A DNA stretch of 64,000 nucleotides from Bradyrhizobium tropiciagri (GTDB lineage: Bacteria; Pseudomonadota; Alphaproteobacteria; Rhizobiales; Xanthobacteraceae), in contig NZ_JAFCKH010000005.1 of NCBI RefSeq assembly GCF_018130505.1, forward strand, positions 372,001 to 436,000, in the 5' to 3' direction. Both the position numbers and the translations under genes were made by a program. The notes below the pieces were generated by a model. It searched no databases and was not told the origin of the DNA. It saw only the letters and a program-made list of their open reading frames with translations. Shown piece by piece: positions 17,580 through 26,891 of the stretch (position 1 is its first letter; each line of letters begins with the position of its first letter).

Positions 17580-18989
17580 ATGAGCGACATTCAGGCCCAG
17601 TTTTCGGTGTTGCGGCAGACCGCGGATCCCGCGGTCGCCGACGCCATCGCGCATCTGATCGAGAAGGGCGAGGACCACGAGCTCAACCGGGTCAACGTGC
17701 TCGATTTCGCCAAGGACAGGGGGTTCGACGAGGAGCGGGTGATCTCCGGATTCCTGCACGCCTCGCGGCTCGGTCTGTTCGACCTGACCTGGAATGTGCT
17801 GTGCCCGGGCTGCGGCGGCGTGCTCGATGCGCATGCGACGCTGAAATCGCTGCGCAATGACGACTATCAGTGCGGTCTCTGCGCCTGCGGCTACGAGGCC
17901 TCGGTCGACGAGCAGGTCGAGGTCGCCTTCACGGTGAGCCCGCGGGTCCGCCGCATCGCGGCGCATGATCCGCACACGCTGCCGATCTGGGACTATTACA
18001 AGCAGATCTTCTGGAGCTCCGGCATCGACTTCAACAAGGAGTCGTTCGACGAGCTGTCGCAGGAGGTGGTGCTCGACGCGCTCGAGCTGCCGCCCGGCGA
18101 GAAGGCGGTGCTGTCGCTGAACCTGCCGAAGCAATTCATCATCGTGTTCGAGCCGGTGACACATTCAGCGCAGTTCATCGACGTGCAGGGCGAGCCGACC
18201 AAGGAGCGCCAGCATCTGTCGCTGATGTACAACAAGGTCCACGCACCGGTCGGCAACATGACGATGCGCCCGGGACCGCTGAGGCTGTCGCTCGACAACC
18301 AGGCCGGCGTTCGCGCGCTGCCTTCGGTGTTCATCGCCGCCGACGCGCTGCATCATCTGATCGGCAAGCGGAAGCCGTTCCTCACCGCCAAGCGCATCCT
18401 GAGCAACCAGACGTTCCGCGATGTCTACAAGGCCGACAATCTCAATCTCGACCAGCGGCTGAAGATCACCTCGCTGACCTTCCTGTTCACCGATCTCAAG
18501 GGCTCGACCGCGCTCTATGAGCGGGTCGGCGATCTCGCCGCCTTCGATCTGGTGCGCGCGCATTTCCATGCGCTGCTCGACATCATCGCTTCCGAGCGCG
18601 GCGCCGTGGTGAAGACGATCGGCGACGCTGTGATGGCGACCTTCGTCCGTCCTGAACACGCGCTGACCGCAGGTCTGCGGATGCGCGCGGCGATGAAGGA
18701 TCTCAACGACGAGCGCGGCAAGCAGGACCTGGTCGTCAAGATCGGCATTCACGAAGGCCCGTGCCTCGCGGTGATGCTGAACGAGAGGCAGGACTATTTC
18801 GGCCAGACCGTGAATATCGCCGCGAGGGTGCAGAGCCTGTCGACCTCGCAGGAGATCCACCTCACCCAGCCCGTGATTGCCTCGCCCGAAGTCACCGGCA
18901 TTCTGGAGCGGGCCGCGATCAAGCCGATCCAGAAGGAAGCGGCGCTTCGCGGCATCGCCGACAAGATGGTGGTGTACGAGATACCGTAG
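17580..18989 (+). CDS. Class III adenylate/guanylate cyclase with N-terminal zinc-ribbon DUF5939-like region
   Basis: A 469-residue soluble nucleotide cyclase. An N-terminal helical segment is followed by a probable zinc ribbon (Cys75, Cys78, Cys98, Cys101: LCPGCGG and CGLCACG) and a DUF5939-type sensor region. The C-terminal cyclase homology domain from about residue 297 has FTDLKGSTALYERVGD with the metal Asp near 304, TIGDAVMATF (second metal Asp), and a C-terminal VNIAARVQSL where Asn and Arg support catalysis. It should make cAMP or cGMP. The frame is a clean single ORF; the large opposite-strand frame is a composition shadow. Confidence 0.9.
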   Translation: MSDIQAQFSVLRQTADPAVADAIAHLIEKGEDHELNRVNVLDFAKDRGFDEERVISGFLHASRLGLFDLTWNVLCPGCGGVLDAHATLKSLRNDDYQCGLCACGYEASVDEQVEVAFTVSPRVRRIAAHDPHTLPIWDYYKQIFWSSGIDFNKESFDELSQEVVLDALELPPGEKAVLSLNLPKQFIIVFEPVTHSAQFIDVQGEPTKERQHLSLMYNKVHAPVGNMTMRPGPLRLSLDNQAGVRALPSVFIAADALHHLIGKRKPFLTAKRILSNQTFRDVYKADNLNLDQRLKITSLTFLFTDLKGSTALYERVGDLAAFDLVRAHFHALLDIIASERGAVVKTIGDAVMATFVRPEHALTAGLRMRAAMKDLNDERGKQDLVVKIGIHEGPCLAVMLNERQDYFGQTVNIAARVQSLSTSQEIHLTQPVIASPEVTGILERAAIKPIQKEAALRGIADKMVVYEIP

Positions 18990-19000
18990 TTCAACACTCC

Positions 19001-19042
19001 GTCATTCCGGAATGGTCCGCTAGGACCAGACCCGGAATGACA
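19001..19042. repeat. GTCATTCCGG-type short palindromic repeat
   Basis: GTCATTCCGG at the left and CCCGGAATGAC at the right enclose GGTCC/GGACC half-arms, making a 42-bp hairpin. It lies 12 bp after the cyclase stop and may act as a terminator or mRNA-stabilising stem. The same family occurs in longer form at 24741-24826. Confidence 0.7.
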
Positions 19043-19169
19043 TAAAGCAGATTGCCGACGCGTAATGCTTGCCGAAACGTAATGCAGCTGCGGCAACTGG
19101 CGCCGATTGCGCTGGTTCTGCTTCCGCGCCATATACCTTGTCATCAGGCCCCATTGCACAGAGACAGCG

Positions 19170-19673
19170 ATGCTCGACGGACTCCGCCAATTCATTGCCG
19201 ATATCGTCTCCCCCGATCCGCAAGCCGACCGGGCCTTCGACGACAACGACTACCGCCTGGCAGCGACTGCGCTGCTGGTCCATGTCGTGTCGCTGGACGG
19301 CGAGCCGACGCCCGCCGAGAAGCTCAAGCTGCACAGCCTGATCGAAAGCCGTTTCCAGCTCGATCGCGGCACCGCCGACAAATTGATCGCATCGGCGATG
19401 CGGGTCGAGGGCGAGGCGGTCGATCTCTATCACTTTACCAGCGTGATCATGCGCTCGGTCGATGATGAGGGGCGGCTGCGCATCGTCGAGATGATGTGGG
19501 AATTGGTGTTCGCCGACGGCCAGGTCAGCGAGTTCGAGGACAACGTGGTCTGGCGTGCCGCGGATCTGCTCGGCGTCTCCTCGCGCGACCGCATCGATCT
19601 CAAGCATCGCGTCGCGGAGAAGCAGGCGGCGCTGCCGAAAGGCCCCTGGGGCACCGCCGACGCGGCAATCTGA
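19170..19673 (+). CDS. TerB-family tellurite-resistance-like protein
   Basis: A 167-residue soluble all-helical protein. It matches the TerB/DjlA-like fold: LLVHVVSLDGEPTPAEKLKLHSLIES and, in the repeat half, MMWELVFADGQVSEFEDNVVWRAADLLGV, each with the acidic loop (DGE, DGQ) that binds metal in TerB. Such stand-alone proteins are widespread in alphaproteobacteria, with no proven role in tellurite resistance. The ATG at 19170 begins the homologous region (MLDGLRQFIADI). Confidence 0.85.
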   Translation: MLDGLRQFIADIVSPDPQADRAFDDNDYRLAATALLVHVVSLDGEPTPAEKLKLHSLIESRFQLDRGTADKLIASAMRVEGEAVDLYHFTSVIMRSVDDEGRLRIVEMMWELVFADGQVSEFEDNVVWRAADLLGVSSRDRIDLKHRVAEKQAALPKGPWGTADAAI

Positions 19674-19892
19674 CACCCCGGATCGTGCACGCGCGCCACG
19701 GTCGCGCCACCATCCGATATGAAGAAACTTTAATATCGGGCACCATCTGCCGCGATTGTGGGCGATGCGGCTGAAATTCCGGCGTTTCGCCTCGAAATCT
19801 GCATGGCGGTGGCTGTCGACAAGCTTACGGACGGCTTGCGTCCCACCGCATGCCTATGCTCTCGTCGCGGCCGTTGGGGACCTCTCCTGAAT

Positions 19893-20690
19893 TTGAACAA
19901 GAGTTTGGACGTGACCGAGCGTGTGACGCTGATAACCGGGGCATCGGCGGGCATAGGCACCGAATTGGCGCGCGTATTCGCGTTGAACGGTCACCGTGTG
20001 GCGCTGGTGGCGCGGCGCGCCGATCGCCTGCAGGCGCTCGCCGACGAGCTGAGCGGCAAGGGCAGCGCGGCGCCGATCGTGATCCCCTGCGACCTCCAGG
20101 AGCCGGACGCCGGCGAGCGGATCGCGCAAGCCCTGATCGAGGCCGGGGTCGAGGTCGAGTACCTCGTCAACAATGCCGGCTTCGGCCTGTTCGGGCTCGC
20201 CGTCACGCGCGACCGCGCCGAGCAGCTCAACATCATCACGGTCAACATCCGCGCGCTGACCGACCTGACGCTGCGCTTCGCCGACCAGCTGATTCGCAAT
20301 CGCGGTGGCATCCTCAATCTCGGCTCGATCGCCGGCTTCCTGCCCGGGCCCGGCATGGCGGTCTATTACGCCAGCAAGGCCTATGTGCTGTCGTTCTCGG
20401 AGGCGATGCGCTGCGAGCTGGCGCCGCAGGGCGTGCGCGTCACCGTTGTGTGTCCCGGTCCGGTGCCGTCCGAGTTCCAGGATCGCGCCGGCTTTGCGCC
20501 GGGGTTCGATTCCGCGATCCTGAACGTCAATCCCGACGAGATCGCCCGTCAGGCCTATCGCGGTTTGATGGCCAACAAGCGCGCCGTGTTGCCCGGGCCC
20601 TTCATCAAGCTCGTGCCGTTCCTGCTCCGCCTGTTCCCGCGCTCTTTCATCCTGACGGCGGTCGGCGGCTTCCAGCTCCGCAAGCGCTGA
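19893..20690 (+). CDS. Short-chain dehydrogenase/reductase
   Basis: A ~265-residue NAD(P)-dependent oxidoreductase of the classical SDR family. Motifs are TGASAGIG (cofactor glycine loop), NNAG, catalytic Ser in LGSIAG and YYASK (catalytic Tyr/Lys), then PGPVPSEF. Arg residues in VARRADRLQ favour NADP(H). The start is uncertain: TTG at 19893 or GTG at 19911, both directly before the first strand; an in-frame ATG at 19758 adds unlikely low-homology sequence. The substrate is unknown. Confidence 0.85.
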   Translation: MNKSLDVTERVTLITGASAGIGTELARVFALNGHRVALVARRADRLQALADELSGKGSAAPIVIPCDLQEPDAGERIAQALIEAGVEVEYLVNNAGFGLFGLAVTRDRAEQLNIITVNIRALTDLTLRFADQLIRNRGGILNLGSIAGFLPGPGMAVYYASKAYVLSFSEAMRCELAPQGVRVTVVCPGPVPSEFQDRAGFAPGFDSAILNVNPDEIARQAYRGLMANKRAVLPGPFIKLVPFLLRLFPRSFILTAVGGFQLRKR

Positions 20691-20816
20691 TCCCTCACTG
20701 CCAACGCAGTTTCTGGCCCGCGATTTGCTTCGTGGCCTGTGTGCGCAAACTCACACGATGTTAACGACCACTTAGCTATGATCATCCCTTACGTGCCGAA
20801 TCCTTAAGCAGAGACA

Positions 20817-21617
20817 ATGTCGTTCCGGTCGGACCAAGCCCGTGTCGTGGTGCCCTTCGCAAGCCGAAGGCCGACCGCGGTCACGCCAGCAGGTCAGGCT
20901 CCGCTACGGCCGGTGCTGGTCGTGCTGCACCAGGAGACCTCGACCCCGGGACGGATCGGCAATGCGCTGCGGGCGCTGGGCTACTTCCTCGACATCCGCC
21001 GGCCGCGCTTCGGCGATCCGCTGCCGGAAAGGCTCGATGGGCACGCCGGCGCCGTGATGTTCGGCGGCCCGATGAGCGCCAACGATCCCGATGATTACGT
21101 GCGGCGCGAGATCGACTGGATCGCGGTTCCGCTGCGCGAGCAGCGGCCGTTCCTCGGCATCTGCCTCGGCGCCCAGATGCTGGCGCGCCAGCTCGGTGCA
21201 GCCGTGGCGCCGCATGCGCAAGGCCGCGTCGAGGTCGGCTATTATCCGATCAGGCCGACGGCTGCGGGCCGCGCGCTCTGCCCGGACTGGCCGGCCCGCG
21301 TCTATCACTGGCACGGCGAAGGGTTTGAATTGCCCGATGGCGCCGAGCTGCTCGCGGCGGGCGATGATTTTCCGGTGCAGGCGTTCCAGTTCGGCAACGC
21401 CTTCGGCCTGCAATTCCATCCCGACGTGACCTACGCGATGATGCATCGTTGGACCACGCGCGGTTGCGTGCGGATGGATCAGCCGGGCGCACAGCCGCGC
21501 CATCTGCACTTCGCCGAACGTGCCGTTCACGACGCCGCTGAGCGCGCGTGGCTGACGCATTTCATCGCCGACTGGATCGCGCGCACGCCGCGCGCCATGC
21601 TGCAGGCGGCGGAATAG
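20817..21617 (+). CDS. Class I glutamine amidotransferase-like protein (GuaA-type domain)
   Basis: A 266-residue stand-alone GATase1 domain. The nucleophile elbow is GICLGAQ (Cys116), and the oxyanion strand is MFGGPMS. The catalytic His201 lies in LQFHPDV, where the usual Glu of HPE is Asp203. Such proteins hydrolyse Gln or, in related members, gamma-glutamyl compounds. No synthetase partner is adjacent. The first ~30 residues are non-conserved, so the true start could be slightly downstream. Confidence 0.83.
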   Translation: MSFRSDQARVVVPFASRRPTAVTPAGQAPLRPVLVVLHQETSTPGRIGNALRALGYFLDIRRPRFGDPLPERLDGHAGAVMFGGPMSANDPDDYVRREIDWIAVPLREQRPFLGICLGAQMLARQLGAAVAPHAQGRVEVGYYPIRPTAAGRALCPDWPARVYHWHGEGFELPDGAELLAAGDDFPVQAFQFGNAFGLQFHPDVTYAMMHRWTTRGCVRMDQPGAQPRHLHFAERAVHDAAERAWLTHFIADWIARTPRAMLQAAE

Positions 21618-21732
21618 CCGCCGCGCGGAATTTTCCCGCGCCTTTTCAAATTTGCGAATGTGCTAGTGTCGGCCTGCCGCGCGCGGCCGCATCGCCGTGC
21701 GTATCAAGAACAACAAGGCAAGGGAGATCGCC

Positions 21733-22542
21733 GTGAGCTACGAGCACATCCTCTATGAGGTCAGCGACCGGATCGCGACCATCACGCTCAACCGTCCCGA
21801 CCGCATGAATGCGTGGACCGCGATCATGGAGCGCGATGTGCGCCGAGCGATGGAGGCGGCCGCCGGTGACGACGACGTCCGTGTCATCGTGCTGACCGGC
21901 GCGGGCCGCGGCTTCTGCGCCGGCGCCGACATGGAGGCCTTGAAGGGCATCGATCCCAACGAGGTCAGGCGCGGCGACAACATTCCGTTCGACATGAACC
22001 GGCGCGCCGACTGGCAGACGCGCTATGCCTATTATCCCGCGATCAAGAAGCCCGTCATCGCGATGCTCAACGGCGCCACTGCCGGCATCGGCCTCGTCCA
22101 CGCGCTGTATTGCGATTTGCGCTTTGCCGCCGACACCGCGGTGTTCACCACCGCGTTCGCGCGGCGTGGCCTGATCGCCGAGCATGGCATCAGCTGGATG
22201 CTGCCGCGCATCGTCGGCCACGCCAACGCGCTCGATCTTCTGATGTCGGCGCGGCGCGTGTCGGCGGCGGAGGCGCTGCGCATCGGCCTCGTCAACCGGC
22301 TGTCCACGCCGGAGACGCTGCGCGAGGAAACCTACGCCTACGCCCGCGACCTCGCCGATTTCGTCTCGCCGAGCGCGATCGCCGTGATCAAGCGGCAGGT
22401 CTACGACGTGCCGTTCCAGACGCTGGCCGAGGCCACCATCGACGCCAACCGCGAGATGCAGGTCGCGCTGAAGGGCAATGATTTCAGGGAGGGCGTGGCG
22501 AGCTTCGTGGAGAAGCGGCCGCCGCGGTTTACGGGGACGTGA
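21733..22542 (+). CDS. Enoyl-CoA hydratase/isomerase family protein
   Basis: A 269-residue crotonase-fold protein. Oxyanion-hole segments are GRGFCAGADMEAL and MLNGATAGIGLVHAL; ITLNRPDRMNAW is the typical N-terminal strand. It would hydrate or isomerise an acyl-CoA; the substrate is not evident. A GTG at 21733 (VSYEHILYEV) follows AAGGGAGA by 6 nt and fits family N-termini better than the in-frame GTG at 21697. Confidence 0.87.
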   Translation: MSYEHILYEVSDRIATITLNRPDRMNAWTAIMERDVRRAMEAAAGDDDVRVIVLTGAGRGFCAGADMEALKGIDPNEVRRGDNIPFDMNRRADWQTRYAYYPAIKKPVIAMLNGATAGIGLVHALYCDLRFAADTAVFTTAFARRGLIAEHGISWMLPRIVGHANALDLLMSARRVSAAEALRIGLVNRLSTPETLREETYAYARDLADFVSPSAIAVIKRQVYDVPFQTLAEATIDANREMQVALKGNDFREGVASFVEKRPPRFTGT

Positions 22543-22548
22543 GGGGGG

Positions 22549-22785
22549 CTAGAGGCGCTTTTTGGCGAAGGCGCGTCCGGACGCCGACTTCAGGTACCTT
22601 TCAAAGGCGACGGCTTGCTTCTCGTCGCTGAAGGCGACGTAGGTCTTGAGCCGCCAAGGCGCATATTTCGATGTATGAGGCACCTCGCCGGCATTATGCT
22701 TGGCAAGTCGGGCGCGTAGGTCGTCAGTGATGCCGACGTAAAAATGCAGGCCATCCAGGCTTTCGAGAATGTAGACGTATTTCAT
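22549..22785 (-). CDS. GIY-YIG domain protein
   Basis: A 78-residue single-domain protein starting [20 protein letters not shown], i.e. the YVY and YVG strands of the GIY-YIG fold, then [21 protein letters not shown] typical of the UvrC-N/YhbQ-like small family. The family is nuclease-like; function in small bacterial members is mostly unproven. The stop is 6 bp from the convergent enoyl-CoA hydratase stop. The ATG at 22785 is preferred over the one at 22800. Confidence 0.88.
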   Translation of the reverse strand: MKYVYILESLDGLHFYVGITDDLRARLAKHNAGEVPHTSKYAPWRLKTYVAFSDEKQAVAFERYLKSASGRAFAKKRL

Positions 22786-22874
22786 CTGCCTACCCCGCAT
22801 TGAGTGCGGGCAGCACGATAGCGTGTCTGGGGAGTGTCGCGAGCCCGGCTTCGCCCTTTGGGCTACGCCGCGGC

Positions 22875-22945
22875 AGCCTTCGCGCGCTTCGCTACGAGGG
22901 ACTTCCCGGGCTTGCCGAGCCGAAGCTCGCGAAGCGAGCGAAGGC
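22875..22945 (-). terminator. Hairpin region downstream of tRNA-Ala
   Basis: AGCCTTCGCGCGCTTCGC (22875-22892) pairs with GCGAAGCGAGCGAAGGCT at the tRNA-proximal end, with a GC-rich inner region. The long imperfect stem sits directly 3' of the minus-strand tRNA-Ala and probably ends or processes its transcript. There is no clear U-run. Confidence 0.5.
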
Positions 22946-23021
<76 letters not shown>

Positions 23022-23202
23022 GTCACGGCCGGGTAGTGCTGAGTGTCCCGGCCGGCAGCAGGGCGCCATTTACAGTGCCGCCCAAGGCCAAGTCAAGAAC
23101 GCTGAGACTGCGGTTTTCGGCCCGAAGGGGCGGGAAGTTCCCTTGTTTGGCGGGGGGTGAACCGATATCTACCAGTCGTCCCACCCCGTGAGCCCCCTTC
23201 AC

Positions 23203-23493
23203 ATGCGCGCCGTCCTCGACATCGTCATCATCGTCCTCGACCTCTATGTCTGGCTGCTGATCGCCTCCGCCATCCTGTCCTGGCTGATCGCCTTCAATGT
23301 CGTGAATACGCGCAACCAGTTCGTCGCCGCGGTCGCCGAGTTCCTGTACAGGATCACCGAGCCGGTGCTGCGGCCGATCCGCAACGTGATGCCGAACCTC
23401 GGCGGGCTCGACATCTCGCCGATCATCGTAATCCTGATCATCATGTTCATCCAGCGCGTGATCGCCTATTACATCTATCCCAACGTGATCTGA
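23203..23493 (+). CDS. YggT family membrane protein
   Basis: A 96-residue integral membrane protein with two hydrophobic segments (VLDIVIIVLDLYVWLLIASA and DISPIIVILIIMFIQRVIAYY) flanking the conserved FLYRITEPVLRPIRNVMPNLGG loop, the YggT hallmark. The family is linked to osmotic or ionic homeostasis and division-related loci; exact function is unknown. It is followed at 22 bp by the DUF167 gene, the classic yggT-yggU pairing, then folD, so the three probably share a transcript. Confidence 0.9.
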   Translation: MRAVLDIVIIVLDLYVWLLIASAILSWLIAFNVVNTRNQFVAAVAEFLYRITEPVLRPIRNVMPNLGGLDISPIIVILIIMFIQRVIAYYIYPNVI

Positions 23494-23514
23494 CCGGGCC
23501 TTGATGGATTCTTG

Positions 23515-23847
23515 ATGGATCCTTGGCGCTACTCCACCGGGGGCATCAGCATCGCCTTGCGCGTGACGCCGCGCGGCGGCCGCGACGACATCGACGGGAT
23601 CGAGACGCTGGCCAACGGTCGCGCGGTGGTGAAGGTCCGGGTGCGCGCCATTGCCGAGGGCGGCGAGGCCAACCGCGCCGTCACCGAGCTGCTGGCCAAG
23701 GCGCTCGGCGTGCCGAAGGCGCGGGTGAAGCTGTTGTCCGGCGCCACCTCGCGGCTCAAGCAGGTGGCGGTGGACGGGGATCCGAAGGGGCTCGGCGAGA
23801 CGTTGCGAAAGCTGACCAGCAAGTCCGGCCAGGAAACAGAGGACTGA
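23515..23847 (+). CDS. DUF167/YggU family protein
   Basis: A 110-residue basic protein. The conserved core [14 protein letters not shown] ... [45 protein letters not shown] matches the YggU/DUF167 alpha/beta fold. Its function is unknown. The TTG at 23512 is adjacent to this ATG. The stop precedes the folD start by 1 nt, showing tight translational coupling. Confidence 0.9.
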   Translation: MDPWRYSTGGISIALRVTPRGGRDDIDGIETLANGRAVVKVRVRAIAEGGEANRAVTELLAKALGVPKARVKLLSGATSRLKQVAVDGDPKGLGETLRKLTSKSGQETED

Positions 23848-23848
23848 C

Positions 23849-24733
23849 ATGACCGCCCGCATCATCGACGGAAAAGCCATCGCCGCCGAGCTCCGCGCCC
23901 GCGTCGCCGCCGAGGTTTTCAGGGTGAAGCGCGACCACGGCCTGACGCCTGGGCTCGCCGTGGTGCTGGTCGGCAACGATCCGGCCAGCGAGGTCTATGT
24001 CCGCAGCAAGCACACCCAGACCCAGGCCGCCGGCATGGCCTCGTTCGAGCACAAGCTGCCCGCCGATGTATCACAGGCCGATCTGCTGGCGCTGATCGCG
24101 CGGTTAAACCGCGATCCGCTGGTGCATGGCATCCTCGTGCAATTGCCGCTGCCGAAGGCGCTGCACACCGAGACGATCATCAATGCGATCGATCCCGCCA
24201 AGGATGTCGACGGCCTGCATCCGAACAATGCCGGCCGGCTCGCCGGCGGCCTTGCCGCGCTGTCGCCCTGCACGCCGCTCGGCTGCATCATCCTGACCAA
24301 GAGCGTGCATCCCTCGCTCGAGGGCATGAACGCGATCGTGATCGGCCGCTCCAATCTGGTCGGCCGCCCGCTGGTGCAGCTGCTGCTGAACGAGAATGCG
24401 ACGGTGACGATCGCGCATTCGCGCTCGCGCGACCTGCCGAAACTCTGCGCGCAGGCCGATCTGGTCTATGCCGCGGTCGGCAAGCCCGAGATGGTGCGCG
24501 GCGACTGGCTGAAGCCGGGCGCGACCGTGATCGATGTCGGCATCAACCGTATTCCGGTGGAGGGCGGCAAGCCGAAGCTGGTCGGCGACGTCGCGTTCCA
24601 GGAAGCGCTCGGCGTCGCCGGCGCGATCACCCCGGTGCCGGGCGGCGTCGGGCAGATGACGGTGGCGTGCCTGCTGGTGAACACGCTGCGCGCCGCCTGC
24701 GCCATCCAGGGCATAGCGGCGCCGGCGGTTTAG
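23849..24733 (+). CDS. folD: Bifunctional methylenetetrahydrofolate dehydrogenase/cyclohydrolase
   Basis: Interconverts 5,10-methylene-, 5,10-methenyl- and 10-formyl-tetrahydrofolate. The 294-residue product has the catalytic YVRSK (Tyr50, Lys54), [10 protein letters not shown], the [11 protein letters not shown] segment with Asp121, and the Rossmann motif GRSNLVGRP (166-174) for NADP. Length and motif spacing are normal. Last gene of yggT-DUF167-folD, convergent with ppa. A one-carbon link with the formate dehydrogenase module 12 kb away is possible, but nothing here shows co-regulation. Confidence 0.96.
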   Translation: MTARIIDGKAIAAELRARVAAEVFRVKRDHGLTPGLAVVLVGNDPASEVYVRSKHTQTQAAGMASFEHKLPADVSQADLLALIARLNRDPLVHGILVQLPLPKALHTETIINAIDPAKDVDGLHPNNAGRLAGGLAALSPCTPLGCIILTKSVHPSLEGMNAIVIGRSNLVGRPLVQLLLNENATVTIAHSRSRDLPKLCAQADLVYAAVGKPEMVRGDWLKPGATVIDVGINRIPVEGGKPKLVGDVAFQEALGVAGAITPVPGGVGQMTVACLLVNTLRAACAIQGIAAPAV

Positions 24734-24740
24734 CTAGGCA

Positions 24741-24826
24741 CCGTCATTCCGGGACGATGCGACAGCATCGAACCCGGAATCTCGAGATTCCGGGTTCGCG
24801 TCTGCGACGCGCCCCGGAATGACGAC
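24741..24826. repeat. GTCATTCCGG-type palindromic repeat between folD and ppa
   Basis: An 86-bp palindrome bounded by CCGTCATTCCGGG and CCCCGGAATGACG, with an inner perfect stem AACCCGGAATCTCGAGATTC followed by CGGGTT. It fills the space between two convergent stops and would form a strong hairpin on both strands, so it may end both transcripts. Same family as 19001-19042. Confidence 0.8.
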
Positions 24827-24833
24827 TACGTCG

Positions 24834-25364
24834 TCACTTCTTCTTGTCTCGCTCGATCCCTTCCAGGATCAGCTTGCACGCCTCCTCGGCGTCGCCCCAG
24901 CGCAGCACCTTGACCCATTTGCCCTTCTCAAGATCCTTGTAGTGCTCGAAGAAGTGCTGGATCTGGTCCAGCGTGATCTGCGGAAGATCGGTGTAATTCT
25001 TCACCTTGTCGTAGCGCTGGGTCAGCTTCGAGGAGGGCACCGCGATGATCTTCTCGTCGCCGCCGGCCTCGTCTTCCATCAAGAGCACGCCGACGGGGCG
25101 AACGCTCATGACGGCGCCGGGGATGATCGCGCGGGTGTTGATGATCAGGACGTCGCAGGGATCGCCGTCGCCGGACAGGGTGTGCGGGATGAAGCCGTAA
25201 TTGCCGGGATAGCGCATCGGCGTGTAGAGGAAGCGGTCAACGACCAGCGTGCCGGCCTCCTTGTCCATCTCGTATTTGATCGGCTCGCCGCCCACGGGCA
25301 CCTCGATGATGACGTTGACGTCGTGGGGCGGGTTCTTTCCGGTCGATATGGCGTCGATACGCAT
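24834..25364 (-). CDS. ppa: Inorganic pyrophosphatase
   Basis: A family I soluble pyrophosphatase of 176 residues that hydrolyses PPi and drives biosynthetic reactions. The signature DGDPCDVLI supplies three metal-binding Asp; the N-terminal [18 protein letters not shown] and [12 protein letters not shown] and the C-terminal [13 protein letters not shown] are all typical. The ATG at 25364 (MRIDAISTG) matches family N-termini; the frame extends a little further upstream without homology. Confidence 0.96.
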   Translation of the reverse strand: MRIDAISTGKNPPHDVNVIIEVPVGGEPIKYEMDKEAGTLVVDRFLYTPMRYPGNYGFIPHTLSGDGDPCDVLIINTRAIIPGAVMSVRPVGVLLMEDEAGGDEKIIAVPSSKLTQRYDKVKNYTDLPQITLDQIQHFFEHYKDLEKGKWVKVLRWGDAEEACKLILEGIERDKKK

Positions 25365-25530
25365 GGATTGCTCCGCGTGGCCTCTGGAAGTTGAACAGGG
25401 TGTGATTTTCTTGTGTGGCGCCGCCAAGGCGGCGCGGCCGGATCGAGCCCAGACTTTTCGCCGGGCAGGCCGCCGCGTGACGCGCGCAGGCTGGTCTAGC
25501 CTTGCTGCAGCCGCGAGAGAAGCAGGATTT

Positions 25531-26040
25531 TCAGTTCGCCCAGGCGAAAGCGACCTTGTCGAGCGACTTCGGCCCGAACCGCTCCGACGAGCGCGCCACC
25601 ATGCGGCCGCCCAACGCGCGGTAGAACTCGGTCGCGCCCTCGTTATCGGAAAGCGCCCAGATCACCATGCTCTTCAGGCCGCTCTGCACGAGGTCGCGGC
25701 GCGCCGCGTTGAACAGCCGGCGGCCGAAGCCGAGGCCCTGGAATTCCGGCCGCAGATAGAGCTCGTAGATCTCGCCTTCGAAGTGCAGGCTGCGGGCGCG
25801 GTTGCGGCCGTAATTGGCGTAGCCGGCAACCTTGTCGCCGAACATCAGCACGCTGACGCGGCTGCCCTTGCGGATCGCGCTGTCCCACCATTGCGGGCCA
25901 CGGCGGTTGATCAGCTTTTCGAGTTCGGCGCCGGGGATGATTCCCTGATACGCCGAGCGCCAGGCTTCGTCATGGGTAGACGCCACCGCGGCTGCGTCAG
26001 CAGCTTTGGCCGGCCGGACCTCGATCAGCGTTGTGCTCAT
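25531..26040 (-). CDS. GNAT family N-acetyltransferase
   Basis: A 169-residue acetyl-CoA-dependent acetyltransferase. The acetyl-CoA-binding motif A is [19 protein letters not shown] (Q-x-x-G-x-G/A pattern), followed by a motif-B-like [18 protein letters not shown]. The N-terminus [22 protein letters not shown] and [10 protein letters not shown] resemble the subgroup acting on small amines or amino acids. The ATG at 26040 is one of four close in-frame starts. The substrate is unknown. Confidence 0.85.
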   Translation of the reverse strand: MSTTLIEVRPAKAADAAAVASTHDEAWRSAYQGIIPGAELEKLINRRGPQWWDSAIRKGSRVSVLMFGDKVAGYANYGRNRARSLHFEGEIYELYLRPEFQGLGFGRRLFNAARRDLVQSGLKSMVIWALSDNEGATEFYRALGGRMVARSSERFGPKSLDKVAFAWAN

Positions 26041-26416
26041 GGGCATCATCAAAGCAAGTCAGGGGGCGGCCTTCAAGGTCCATCGTTAATAAACGGTTAA
26101 CCTGTGGATTTTCGGCATCAGTGCAGTGAAAACTTGTATCGAAAAAGGACAGATGGGCAACACAAGCGGGCGTTACCCGCTTCCGTCGGTAGCCAAAGTG
26201 CGCGGTGCGCTTTGTGACGATGCTCACGCCCGGACCATTCCCGATCGCGACGCATCTGCATCTGATTCGTAAACGGTATTCTGTTGGCGTCCGACCGCGG
26301 CGGCCAGGCGCGCGGCGCCGGAGTGGATTTTCGCATCCGTCCGGCCTATGGAGCGAGGCTGCCGGCGATTGCAGTCGGATGCATCCGCCGATGGCGCCAC
26401 ATGCGAGCGGAAGGCG
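26041..26416. other. Divergent intergenic region without a gene
   Basis: 376 bp between the GNAT and DUF2269 genes. It contains a perfect small hairpin AAGCGGG-CGTTA-CCCGCTT (26164-26182) and TTAATAAACGGTTAACC-type A/T-rich sequence near 26090 suitable for a promoter. Short open frames here look like composition shadows, and no other element was recognised. Confidence 0.5.
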
Positions 26417-26884
26417 ATGACGCTCTATTTCCTGGTCAAATATCTCCATGTGCTCGGCGCCATCGTGATCCTCGGCACCGGGACCGGCATCGCCTTCTTT
26501 ATGCTGATGGCGCATCGGAGCGGCGACGTAGCGTTCATCGCACGCACCGCGGCAACCGTGGTGGTCGCGGACATGATCTTCACCCTGACGGCGGTGCTGC
26601 TGCAGCCGGTGAGCGGCGGATTGCTGATGCTGCTGTCGGCGACGAGCCTCGCCGAACGCTGGCTGCTGGCCTCGCTTGCGCTCTACGCGCTCGCCGGCGC
26701 GTTCTGGGTGCCCGTCGTCTTCATGCAGATCGAGATGCGCGATCTCGCCCGGGCGGCGGCCGCGAAAGGTCATGCATTGCCGCCACGCTATTTTGTGCTC
26801 TTCCGTCGCTGGTTCGTGTTCGGTATTCCCGGCTTCGGCGCGGTGATGATCATCCTGTGGCTGATGATCGCAAAGCCGTTCTAG
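26417..26884 (+). CDS. DUF2269 family integral membrane protein
   Basis: A 155-residue membrane protein with four predicted helices. The start MTLYFLVKYLHVLGAIVILG and GTGTGIAFFMLMAH match DUF2269, a group of small bacterial membrane proteins with conserved His in the first helix, structurally reminiscent of haem-binding bundles. Function is unknown. The start follows GGAAGGCG. It stops 7 bp before an SDR-DoxX fusion gene. Confidence 0.85.
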   Translation: MTLYFLVKYLHVLGAIVILGTGTGIAFFMLMAHRSGDVAFIARTAATVVVADMIFTLTAVLLQPVSGGLLMLLSATSLAERWLLASLALYALAGAFWVPVVFMQIEMRDLARAAAAKGHALPPRYFVLFRRWFVFGIPGFGAVMIILWLMIAKPF

Positions 26885-26891
26885 GAAATCC

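Noticed and set aside
14637-18164. 1175-residue open frame on the minus strand
   Set aside because: It lies antisense to the hydrolase, P450 and cyclase genes and is rich in Arg/His/Gln, typical of a high-GC third-position shadow; no domain seen.
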